Source of the DNA: Carex sylvatica
Lineage: Eukaryota > Streptophyta > Magnoliopsida > Poales > Cyperaceae
DNA: 25,454 nucleotides
Direction: 5' to 3'
Assembly (NCBI GenBank): GCA_964058845.1
Contig: CAXKVR010000883.1
Span: 1-25,454, forward strand
Below the pieces are notes generated by a model. It did no database searches. It was not told the DNA's origin and was given only the letters and a program-made list of their open reading frames with translations. The translations under genes were made by a program, and so were the position numbers. Each line of letters begins with the position of its first letter. Within the stretch, counting starts at the first letter, position 1. This document shows positions 1-8,950 of the stretch, one piece after another.

Positions 1-3000
1 AAAGACTATACCAGAAGGTTTTTTGTCCTTGGGAGCAGTGGTATCAAGACTTTTTCTCTTACGCGAGAAGACCTTAGCAGTGCCTCCGGCCTCTCCCCTC
101 TCCTCATCCTTATCCTTTACAGCACATGAGGCCATGTTCTTTGAGGAAGAAGATTGGGCCTTTGCCTTTGCTTTTGAAGGAACTACTGCCTTCACCTTCT
201 TAGCAACAGACTCCTTTTTCTTCCCGCCTCCTCCAGATGATCTCTTCCTTCCCGACCCATACTCATCATCGTCATCTTCTTCATCATATTCTTCCTCTTC
301 CTCGATTTCTTCTTCTTCAACCTCTTTGTATTGTTTCTTTGATTGTTTCTTATCTACTATGGGCGCATCTTCCTCCTCTTCCTCCTCATGTCCCTGTTCC
401 TCTTCTTCCTCACTCTCTGTGTCCCCTCTTCTTTTTGAGCTAGATTCTTGCTTCTGTAATTACCAATACAAAAACAATGATGAAATAATAGTTTATTTAT
501 TTATAAATAACTAAAAAACATTCAGCAAGTGAAGTATAGAAAGGCAGCATATAGTTGAATTGGGTAATTGACAGAGAAGGCCAAAAAAGGCATGGGTTAA
601 CTAGGTAAAGATCCAATATCGGGCCTAGAGATATACAACCAGCAGACATAGTACCTCTTTTATATCAATCAATAGCCCGAGGGGAATTTATTGTGGAAGT
701 TCTTAATCGCAAATATGTCTTGCGATCCCCCGGGGGGGGGGGGGGGGGGGGGGGGGGATTATGGTGAAAGTTCTTAATCGCAAATATACCTTGTGAGACT
801 TCTTTGAGGGAGTAAAGTCTAGGTCCTCCTTTGATGCACTTCCTCCTCTTGAAGTTCTCTTCCTCTTGTTGGATTTTATTGGCTGCAATACAACATTTCC
901 AATAATTCCCGGTAAATACAACAACAACAACAAAGCCCTTAGTCTCAAACAAGAAATGCATACAAAATTGAAGCAGATTCGTCAGATAATAATGCAAACA
1001 AAATGACAAAAGGTAAATTTGAGAACACACCGTTTCCTTGTCTGAAAGTGAGCCACCTGTTGAAGCATGCGGTTCAGCAATGAAATCCAGGAGCCTCTCT
1101 ATTAGATCTTCCTGTTGGTTACAAAGTTTGATTTGCAAATATTAAAATATTATCAAAATGAACAGGATAGGATCGCTGTAATGCTCAATGAATACAGCAT
1201 GTGCCAACAGATTTTGAGATGGATTTTCATTTTGGCAAGAAATTAATATTTTAACCTCTGTAAGGTAGTTGATCACATAAAAAAAAAAATTAACAGCCCG
1301 CCAAGGAAAACTGAGCAAAGCACATAATAGAACGCAGAAAAAAAGTTTTTAAATCAATTCATCACTAAGGTAAGACCAGGGAAGTGTAGTATGAAAAATT
1401 GATATGGTCATCCTAATAAGGTAATTTATGAGGAAGGGTAATGCCAAGATTTTGACACCTTCTTGTTCGTGATTTTGGAAGTCGAAACATTAAATAGATC
1501 ACACAGTTCTAGAAGTGTGTCTTTGGTATATTTGTCCAGTCTCTCCTTTGCCTTTGCCCTCTGTTTTTCCTGCATAAAAAGGAAACCGGTCACATATATT
1601 GGTCACCAATTCACATGGAAAATATAGACGTTTTATTATGATGAGGAAAAATACATACATCACTTTCATGCCAAACAAATCCAGAGTATTGGAGTATGTG
1701 GTTTTTGAACTCTAGCGCCTGAAAAAAAAGAAACAGTTTAAAGCACATTTTTAGCAATGATTTCCTCAATATTATCACATAACTCAGTTGCACCATAGCA
1801 ATGAGGTGCACAGCAGTACTGATCAGTTCCTATATGGTCCAGGTACAGTTCTGTCACCTTACACCAAACATATTCAAAATAAACCACCTTTTTAAAAACA
1901 AATCCTATAGTATTTGCAAAAAGGTTTTATCACCCAGTAAAGAGATTAAACATGGACAAAAATTTTATTTCTCCTAATATGACATAGAGCAACCCTTAGT
2001 TTGTTGAGTTGTAAGACTTTGACCACAATAATAACCTTCTATTGAAGCATTGTAGATCAAATATTTCTGTATATAACCTTCAATCAGCTATTTCTGTATA
2101 TTGTTGTTGCTACATTCTAACAGTCTTCTTCTAGAGCAATTATAGGGATTGTAAAAAAAATTTCCATAACAAGTTCTGTTTATTTTTGTTTTAGAGCAAG
2201 TCAAAGCATCTCAGGTAATCTATAGTTCTGAACTCTCCCAAGTATTCACTTAAGTTAGAGAAGCCCTTGTACTTTACCATACAAAATAGTAGTAATTTGA
2301 GTAGTAAATTATGAGATGGGAATCGCGAATTGAAGCTCCTGTTTAAATTCACACCCATATTTTGCGGTTTCAAGGTCCAAACAGCCGATCCAAACTGCTC
2401 AACATGATCTCTATATTAAATGTGCATGAAGACCAAATTTACAATTTTTGGAAATTGTTTACTATTTTTCAGATAGGTACAAAATCGCTGTTTTTATAGT
2501 CCAGAATTTTCTGAACAAAAACAATTTTGTACCCTATCTAAAAAAATTTCCAGAAAAATTAAAATTTGGTCTCCAAGCACATTTTAAAATGGAGATCATG
2601 TTGAACGGTTCGGATCAACTGTTTGGACTTTAAAATCGGAAATATTAACACAAATTAAAACAGGGCTTTAATATGGAGGTAGAATTATGGAAAGGAAGAT
2701 CAAGGTTTCATTAATTGGGGAAAAAAGTTAAGTAAATGATGAAGACTATTGACCAATGAAAATAAGAAACATTCATATTATTGATAACTCAACAAGATAA
2801 AGAAGGAATTAATAATAAGTTCCGTAAAATCTATAACAGGGGTCAAATCACCCAAATGCCATTGTAATTTATGGCCATTCTCCCACCAGAAAAGGGTACT
2901 TCCCAAAGAGGACCACCAACTATTTGATAAAGCTTGAAAGAATATACAAATAAGAGATGATGAGTAAACGACATAATTCATGTGCGGGAATATACTAGCA

Positions 3001-4825
3001 TAAAGTGTATGCAGATTATACACTTTAAGTTCAGATGCACCAACAGTAACTAATTTTGAAAAGAAAAAAGTACAAAGATAAGTCGCAAGAATTCTGAAAT
3101 CACCTTCCCTCTCCTTCCAAAAAGAGTGAAGTGAATTGTTTTTATATCTTCAGGCTTCTTCCTTGCTAATTTACGTGCCACTAGAAACAAATTTGGAAAC
3201 AAAAATATCCACTTCAAATTGCAATGAGCAATCAAAACCAATATAAAAAAAATAATTACAGGTATAGATAAACAAGTAGATTCTTTCTGAAATAACAACA
3301 ATGTCATAAACTTGTGATAGATCATGAAAACAAAATGTTGGTCCAAACAGCATTCATGACCATAGTGCAATACATATGGATGCAAGAAAACAATATTTGA
3401 TAGAAAGCTTCGAAAGCTAGTTATTACATACAACAAGAACTCAAAAGTTATTGGCACCTGAAAAAGTAAACATATGTTCCACCTGAAATGCCTCAACTGG
3501 TAAGTGCTTTAAGACCTTAATAAGGCCATCTAATTTACATTTTGAGAAGCACTTTTTTTCAGTTCTAGAATATTGGTTAACAAACTTATACTGGAAGATG
3601 CAATTACTGACTATTATATTGCTTCCAAGAGCTAACCAATTCAATAAACCTTAGACGGAAGCATACCTTGTGAAATATCTTTCAATGGAGTTCCACGGCC
3701 CTGCAACAAAAGTAAAAAAAAATTAAAAATTAAAAACCAACTCCAGATCACAACAAAAAAACAATATAGAAAAATGATATCAACGGATAATATAGCTAAA
3801 AAAACCTTCTCAATCTGAAAATCTCGGTTGGGTTCCTTTTCAATAACCTCCACAAGCCTCTCAACCGTTTTTCTCTCACGCACAGGCCGATCAAATGCAT
3901 ACGAGCTTAGAGGGGGGCTTGACAACTCCTTTGCCTCCTCTTTCTTCTCCTTACCTTTCCCTCTCTCACTACTTGCACTACCTCCCCTCGGCCCCCTCTT
4001 CCCTTTAGTTGCCGGGGTCTGTGTCTCCACCTCCTGCTTCTCCTCTTTAACTCCTTTCTCTTTCATAGTTTTCCCAGATTTTACATCCTTCACTTTCTCT
4101 TCCTCTTCTGCTTCTGTTTCCTTCTCTTGATCTATTCCTTCTGCTTCTGCTTCCTTCGCTTTCTTAGTTGTAGCATCAGTCTCTTTCTCTTCTTCCTTCT
4201 CGTTCTCAGTGACTGGTACTTCTTTCTTTTTTTCTCTGTCCTTTGGTTCTGTCACTTCACCACTTGCATCCTCGCTCTTTTCCTTTGATGTCTCTGCTTC
4301 TTCAGTATCTTTTGTATCCACCGTTTTAGCATCCTCGGTATTTTCCTTACCGTCAACTTCCATGTCAGCAGCATCTTCTCCACCTTTCGTTTCTTCAACC
4401 TTGTTTTCCTTGTTATCATCAACTTCCATGTCAGCCGTTTCTCCACCTTTCTTTTCTTCGACCTCCTTTTCTACCTTGCTTTCATCCTCTCCATTCTGAG
4501 TTCCTATTTTTTCAGTTTCTTCAGCCTCTTTCTTTTCACTAAGGTCAGTTTCAATTTTGTCAGAATCCTCCTTTTCTACCTTGCTATCGTCTTCAGCTTC
4601 TCGCTTCTCTTCCTCTTCTGATTTTTCAGTGGCCTCTGCACCATTTTCTCCTTCTTGGGGCTTCTCCTCTCCAGCTCCCTTTGCCTCTTTATCATCCTTT
4701 TTCTCCTCATTTTCTTCAGACTCCTTTCCTTGGATGGGGTTGGGATCTGGAGGGGGGGCCGGTTGTGCTGACCCGTTTGCCACTGGGCTTTCTTCTATTG
4801 CAGGGATTGGGTCCGGTTCAGTCAT
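1..4825 (-). CDS. DEK: DEK-domain chromatin-associated protein, 8 coding exons, 3' end beyond the left edge
   Basis: Nuclear DNA- and histone-binding protein of the DEK family, which in plants shapes chromatin and gene expression. Inferred coding exons, all with GT-AG introns: 4825-3806, 3700-3667, 3180-3104, 1718-1659, 1569-1459, 1111-1031, 882-790 and 453 to the edge. They join in one frame to about 643 residues without a stop. Residues 1-312 are Glu/Lys-rich and disordered. The conserved core starts near residue 313 (RPVRERKTVERLVEVIEKE) and runs through GRGTPLKDI, LARKKPEDIK, LFGRRGK and YSGFVWHE. A SAP-like helix pair follows at about 402-452 (KERLDKYTKDTLLELCDLF, EDLIERLLDFI). Basic NLS-like KRKR lies near 467. 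Exon 8 is a long acidic stretch followed by Lys-rich sequence. The usual C-terminal DEK domain should lie left of the window. The start is the first Met of the long ORF, just after a likely UTR splice acceptor. Exon limits are by eye; family assignment is firm. Confidence 0.9.
698..787. repeat. Short direct duplication around the poly-G tract
   Basis: The 19 bases AGTTCTTAATCGCAAATAT occur at 698-716 and again at 769-787, with flanking similarity that extends the duplicated unit to about 40 bases. The right copy contains the intronic side of the exon 7 donor (CAAG then GTATAT on the minus strand). In the left copy the matching position reads CAAG then ACATAT, so its donor GT is absent. Confidence 0.9.
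727..757. repeat. C5-G26 homopolymer tract in a DEK intron
   Basis: Five C followed by 26 uninterrupted G on the plus strand, in the intron after DEK exon 7 and about 30 bases beyond its donor. It lies between the two copies of a 19-base direct repeat (698-716 and 769-787). On the transcript it reads as poly-C followed by five G. Such a tract is very rare in this AT-rich setting and is prone to length error in sequencing. Confidence 0.95.
2371..2634. mobile_element. Foldback MITE in DEK intron 3
   Basis: Nearly the whole segment is one imperfect palindrome. The left half begins GGTCCAAACAGCCGATCC, and the right half, read in reverse complement, begins AAGTCCAAACAGTTGATCC. The halves meet near AGAATTTTCT at about 2505, so there is almost no loop. 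It sits in the 1.4-kb intron between DEK exons 3 and 4. No coding capacity is visible; the 61-residue ORF across it is incidental. Target-site duplications could not be fixed, so the superfamily is open. Confidence 0.75.
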
Positions 4826-4830
4826 ACCAG

Positions 4831-5415
4831 CCTATATTAAATTATACCTTCAAGCAAAAAAAGTAGATATGAAACCCTAATTTTGTTCTGGGCAGCTTTC
4901 TAACTAGTGTAAATAATAAGGCAACTCCTAAATCAACAGATTTTGGGGAATAAGCTCAAAAAATTACAGTTACAAAATTTATTGAGGTTGAAGGGAATTA
5001 TCACGAATTCGTCAGAAACATCATAATTTCTAAAGCCTAGAGGTAAAATATACAAAAGGCAGGAAAAATTGGCTGTATTTTGCTCAAAAACCACACAAAG
5101 AAACTAAAGCAAGCAGGCTTCTCTTAAAGAGGTTACAGGATTTAGGAAACCCTAGCCAGCTTGAGTTCACTCATTTGAAAAAAAAATATCAGTTTGGAAA
5201 CAACTAATTACCATAAAAAAAATCGAAAACAAACTATTTACCGACTACAATTGAATCTTACCCAAGAACAATCTAGCAGTGGGGAGTTGAGAATCGGTAA
5301 AATTTCTGCTAAATAACCCCTCTTTTCCCTTCGAGCGAGCTTGAAGAGGGGGGAGTCCAATAAAAAGGTTTAAAAAATAAAAAAAAGAGGATATTTTCTC
5401 GCCCCAGACACTCCA
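4831..5415 (-). other. Probable 5' UTR exon and 5' UTR intron of the DEK gene
   Basis: Reading the minus strand from the TATA box, transcription should begin near 5415. A good donor (TTCTTGG followed by GTAAGATTC) lies at 5261/5260, and an acceptor (ATATAG) ends at 4832, six bases before the ATG at 4825. This gives a leader exon of about 5415-5262 and an intron of 5261-4832. The intron holds two AAACCCTA telo-box motifs (4872-4879 and 5147-5154), common near the starts of broadly expressed plant genes. The structure is inferred from splice consensus only; no transcript evidence is available. Confidence 0.5.
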
Positions 5416-5445
5416 AAGGGATTTTATTTCCTTTTCACACACAGT

Positions 5446-5453
5446 TATTTATA
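5446..5453 (-). promoter_or_regulatory. TATA box of the DEK gene
   Basis: TATAAATA on the minus strand, about 30 bases upstream of the expected start near 5415 and upstream of the proposed leader exon. It is the best TATA match close upstream of the gene. Confidence 0.5.
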
Positions 5454-5574
5454 CGACGGATCCGAAATTTAATTCCAATCCAGTTTTATTTCGGTTTGGG
5501 ACCACATTGTAACTTGGTGGGTCCCGCATCCTACCTGGGTCCGCTGTTTCATCCAGCCGTTTTTCGAGCATTTC

Positions 5575-5596
5575 GCCACGTTATGTCCTACGTGGC
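5575..5596. promoter_or_regulatory. Inverted pair of ACGT-core motifs upstream of DEK
   Basis: GCCACGT at 5575-5581 and ACGTGGC at 5590-5596 form an inverted pair with an 8-base gap, about 120-150 bases upstream of the DEK TATA box. ACGT-core motifs of this kind are known bZIP and bHLH binding sites in plants. Function here is inferred from sequence and position only. Confidence 0.4.
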
Positions 5597-5993
5597 AGTC
5601 TACTTACTCTGCAAGTGGGTCTGGAATTCTGGATCCGGGTACCGACAACCCGGCTTATGCGCGAGAGATCATTTTTAAGTTTTCACTGTTTAAATTTATT
5701 TTCCAAATTTAAAACTATTCGATTTCAAAATAATTGGAATGGAATTTCCCGTTGCATGTTACTCTGTGATCGGAAACAAAATAAGTAAGAATTTAATAGA
5801 ATAGAATTAGAAAAGAATAGAATAAACATGATTTTAAATTGAAATTTTAAGATCGGCTAAACTAATTTTTTCAAACAAATTTATTTTCGGTAATAATTTA
5901 ACTACTCGCAAACTTCTTTCAATTTACAAATAATACCATCAATACTTAATTTCTAGAGTTTAAGTTTGTAAAAGAAAGGAAACCATTTTTTTT

Positions 5994-6278
5994 TTGACAG
6001 TGAATATGAAGAAGAACAGAGGAGAAAAAGTAAAAACACATCTCGTCGGAGCAATCACCTCATCGAAGCAACCACTCGCAGTCAAATCGGAGCAAACAGA
6101 GAGAAGGGGAGAAAAAAAGAGTTTTGCATCGCTTCACGTTGTTCCGTACAATTCTCGTCAAATACCTTCGTTTTGGCGTGGATTTCCCGACGGGATTTTG
6201 AAGGAGAAAAGTCACGCGAAATCTTCTCATTTCCTCCCTCGCCTTCGCTTCCGATTAGAAACGCGATACAAATTCTGA
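5994..6278 (+). other. Unassigned 94-codon ORF, possibly a leader or relic
   Basis: An open frame rich in Lys and Arg and more GC-rich than its surroundings, lying upstream of and divergent from DEK. No domain or family is recognised, no clear TATA box or splice pattern was found, and no continuing exon is visible downstream. The context (AGAGAGAAGGGGAG purine runs) resembles a plant 5' leader as much as coding sequence. It is listed as a candidate only. Confidence 0.15.
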
Positions 6279-6391
6279 TTCTCTTTCTTATTTAATGGGA
6301 CTTCACTCCTTTCCGATCAAAGGGTTAAACTGCTTGTAACTTTCGCTCTCTCGAGAGCCGTAAGAGTGAGAAATTATACAGTAAAATCACT

Positions 6392-6674
6392 CAGGGCGGA
6401 TTTACACATAGCTCAGAGGGTGCTAACTGCTAAGTCACTTCATGATTTCAAAAATTTTAATCATATAAGTTGAAATTTAATTAATTTTTTTTTTTTAAGT
6501 TTATATATAATTTAGCTCTCCTCATAAAATATCAAATGTGTACTTGTAGTATAGTGGTTAGTGCTTTATTTTGTACTTGGAAGATCTTGGGTTCAAATCC
6601 ACAAGCTACAAATTAATAATTATGCATTTTAAGTTTTCAGCTCTCACAATATAAATTTTCTAGTTCCGCCCCTG
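6392..6674. mobile_element. hAT-like MITE with internal tRNA-like boxes
   Basis: The left end reads CAGGGCGGA and the right end TCCGCCCCTG, matching the CAGGGGCGGA terminal inverted repeat seen in many plant hAT-type elements. It is flanked by 8-bp direct repeats, AAATCACT (6384-6391) and AAACCACT (6675-6682), with one mismatch; an 8-bp duplication is characteristic of hAT. At 283 bp with no ORF it is non-autonomous. It contains the tRNA-like A and B boxes listed separately. Confidence 0.8.
6543..6609 (+). repeat. tRNA-Asp-like remnant with Pol III A and B boxes
   Basis: TTGTAGTATAGTGGTTAGT (from 6544) closely resembles the 5' half of plant tRNA-Asp and contains an A-box match at about 6547-6557. 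GGTTCAAATCC at 6590-6600 is a good B box. Flanking CTTG and CAAG could form part of an acceptor stem. The middle has no good anticodon stem, so this is a derived sequence and not a functional tRNA. A TTTT run at 6627-6630 could end a Pol III transcript. Confidence 0.6.
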
Positions 6675-6941
6675 AAACCACTTATGCATCTCAACTTGTT
6701 TGAAGGTAATAACTTTTATTTCTCTGTCAAGCATAAACATAAAAATAAATAAATAATAATATCTTTATCTCTTTTCTTATTCTTCTATAAATCATAGGCT
6801 TTGCAAATAAGAATCTCGATCCTTCATTAATAAATTTTCTAAATGAAACTTAACACTAAGTCTGGACTACCAATAAATGAGCAAATTATCATTCCATATA
6901 AATAACATAGTTTAGTTCGAGCACAGTACCTATTTCAAGTA

Positions 6942-7175
6942 GGTAATACTGAAATTTTTATTAATATTCAAAATAAAAAAATTGAATTTTACATTCTGTT
7001 TATTAAGATTTCAAAAAAATATTCAAACCGTAGTTTTAATTTAAGATTTTAAACCCCAAAACTGCAAATTTAATATGCAGTTTTAACTCTCTCAAAATCA
7101 TAGAACAAATTTACAATATTATAGAACCGGTAATTAAATCTGCAGTTTTGAGATCAACAACACTGACCTTCATAT
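6942..7175. repeat. Diverged repeat, copy 1 (inverted relative to about 14985-15195)
   Basis: Shares ordered blocks with the reverse complement of about 14985-15195: GAAATTTTTATTAA, ACTGCAAATTTAAT, CATAGAACAAATT and TTTTGAGATCAACA. The copies are clearly diverged and differ by small indels. No ends or target-site duplication could be fixed, so the class is unknown. Confidence 0.65.
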
Positions 7176-7248
7176 TTCCTCCCAACTATTTTTAAGTGAA
7201 AAACAACGAAAGACATTAGAAACGATAAAACAGATAAAAATTGAGTGC

Positions 7249-7412
7249 GTATTCTCTGAGTCTAAGATATCTCAACTTTTGCGTGACTGGCGTGTCCGGT
7301 GCCTATTCGGGGGTAGCGTAGGGAGCCAATATAATTTGAGCTTCGAGATTCGTGCATAACGTATATGAACGGTTCAGATTTTCCTAAAAGTCACGCAAAA
7401 TATGAGAGGATG
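7249..7412. mobile_element. Small TIR MITE (GTATCC family), diverged copy A
   Basis: Starts GTATTCTCTGAG and ends GAGAGGATGT, with inner inverted ends CTTTTGCGTGAC and GTCACGCAAAA. The interior matches the copies at 16430-16597 and 17072-17240, for example in GTCCGGTGCCTATTCGGGGG. This is the most degraded of three copies. Its right side is interrupted four bases on by the 9-bp duplication of the Mutator-like element. Confidence 0.7.
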
Positions 7413-7424
7413 TGAATTCATAAA

Positions 7425-8527
7425 GGGAAGCGCTATATTAAACGCATCTTTTGCAATTTTGAGAGCTGAGAGAATATTTTTCTCTAAATACCAGCTTTGT
7501 CCTTTCTATTTCTCTCTCACACAATTAATAAAATAAGTTAATCAAGGAAAGTTATTCTTACCATCCAAAATATTGCACGACCCTCATAACTTGTCCTAAT
7601 TAACTAAAATTGTTGTTGATTGGATTTTTTATTTTTTACGTTAAGAGAGTGAAGTTGTCTGTAATCCATTTATTATATTTATTTTCGAATGAAAATAGTT
7701 TTTTTTGTAAGCATAGACTTAGGAAAAGAAAGAGATCGTAAGTGAAAATGATTAAAGGATCGAAGCCAAGTTACAAAATTGACAAGTTGAAAAAAAGAAA
7801 GAGATTGATTCTTCTTCAAAGCAGAAACCATTATCTTTAAATTATGAAATCATTATTGCTAATTTATTTTAGGGTGCTCATAGACTTAGGAGACCATTGA
7901 CAGGGTCGAAGTGGAAATGATCTTGTGCAACAAATTGTTGCTAATTTATCTTTGTATATCTGAAAGCTTTTTTATCTTCTTTTAAGTATGTATTTTGATG
8001 TAGTATCAACAGTTTTAGTATTAGACATTAAGAAGATTCCAGGTAATCAAATGGTTGAAGTTCAAGGTTACATATATAATCACTCAACAACTTAAAAACT
8101 TTAACAACTTTTTGAATATATGGTTTGGTCTGATAGAAAATTATATATGAGTACCCTAACATATTTTTCAACGCTTATAAAATTTCAGCCCTCTCAGATT
8201 TTTTATTTGTTATGATCTATGATTAACTAAAATATAACGTATATATACACAATAGTCAATCTCATCATCCAGCTTTCATCATTTGTTTTTAACATATAAA
8301 TGAATGTAATTGTTTTCTGTTAAAAAGGAATGTAATTGTTTTTATTTATATATATATACAACCTACCGATTAATGAAGTTGGACATATATTGAATTAAAA
8401 AGAAGTTGGACATATATAGAATTAAAAAGAAGTGAGTAATTAAGAGTAAGGATAAATTGGGTATTGAAATAAAAAAATTCTCTGAGCTCTCAAAATTATA
8501 AAAGATGCACTTAATATAGCACTCTTC
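7425..8527. mobile_element. Non-autonomous Mutator-like element, 1103 bp
   Basis: Terminal inverted repeats of about 85-100 bp: the left end reads GGGAAGCGCTATATTAAACG and the right end, in reverse complement, GAAGAGTGCTATATTAAGTG. Both continue through TTTTGAGAGCT. It is flanked by a perfect 9-bp direct repeat, ATTCATAAA, at 7416-7424 and 8528-8536. Long TIRs with a 9-bp duplication are the Mutator signature. No transposase or recognisable captured gene is present. Inside, a segment near 7711 and another near 7878 share ATAGACTTAGGA and similar following sequence, suggesting an old internal duplication. Confidence 0.85.
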
Positions 8528-8708
8528 ATTCATAAAAAGTACCGTCTTACTCAGGATTTTCTATTGCATCTCCTAATGAAATAATAAAATACTTCCCAAT
8601 TCACGACATATTTCATTATTTCTAGAGCATTCTAAACCAACGACAAAAATATAGCCACATAAGATCTAAAGAATCTGCCAATCTCCTTCATGCGGCACAT
8701 GTGTGTGA

Positions 8709-8724
8709 CATTGTTTGGAAACTT
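8709..8724. repeat. LINE target-site duplication, 3' copy
   Basis: CATTGTTTGGAAACTT, identical to 14804-14819. It directly abuts the poly-T run that is the LINE poly(A) tail on the minus strand, so its last T could belong to either. Confidence 0.85.
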
Positions 8725-8950
8725 TTTTTTTTTTTAGGAAAATAAGGGTCAAGCCTATATTTGATTGATAGTTTTTGTTACAAGGTGATTGTAACGCAAT
8801 TGTAAAGAAAATAATTTGCTCAAAACATTTGAGCTAAATGAAAAAAGAGAAATTAAAGCAAAAAATAAAGCAGTAAGCTCCAAATAAAAATTGAAAACTG
8901 AAAAGTAAAGACTTAAAAGACTGAAAACAAATAGCAGTGTTAACATAATT

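Noticed and set aside
23..514. Plus-strand Ser-rich 163-residue ORF
   Set aside because: Antisense shadow of the Glu/Asp-rich DEK exon 8; acidic codons read as Ser, Phe and Leu on the other strand.
3050..3496. Alternative DEK acceptor near 3463 giving an exon that begins VPITFEF
   Set aside because: It does not resemble any DEK family sequence. The acceptor at 3181/3180 joins in frame and restores the conserved LARKKPEDIK...LFGRRGK segment.
3828..4880. Several plus-strand Ser/Phe-rich ORFs opposite DEK exon 1
   Set aside because: Antisense shadows of the Glu/Lys-rich first exon, with no independent promoter or domain.
5245..5442. 65-codon minus-strand ORF over the proposed DEK leader
   Set aside because: It crosses the proposed 5' UTR exon and runs into the UTR intron; no homology recognised.
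6543..6609. Functional tRNA gene
   Set aside because: A and B boxes are present, but no proper anticodon stem can be drawn and it lies inside a transposon-like element.
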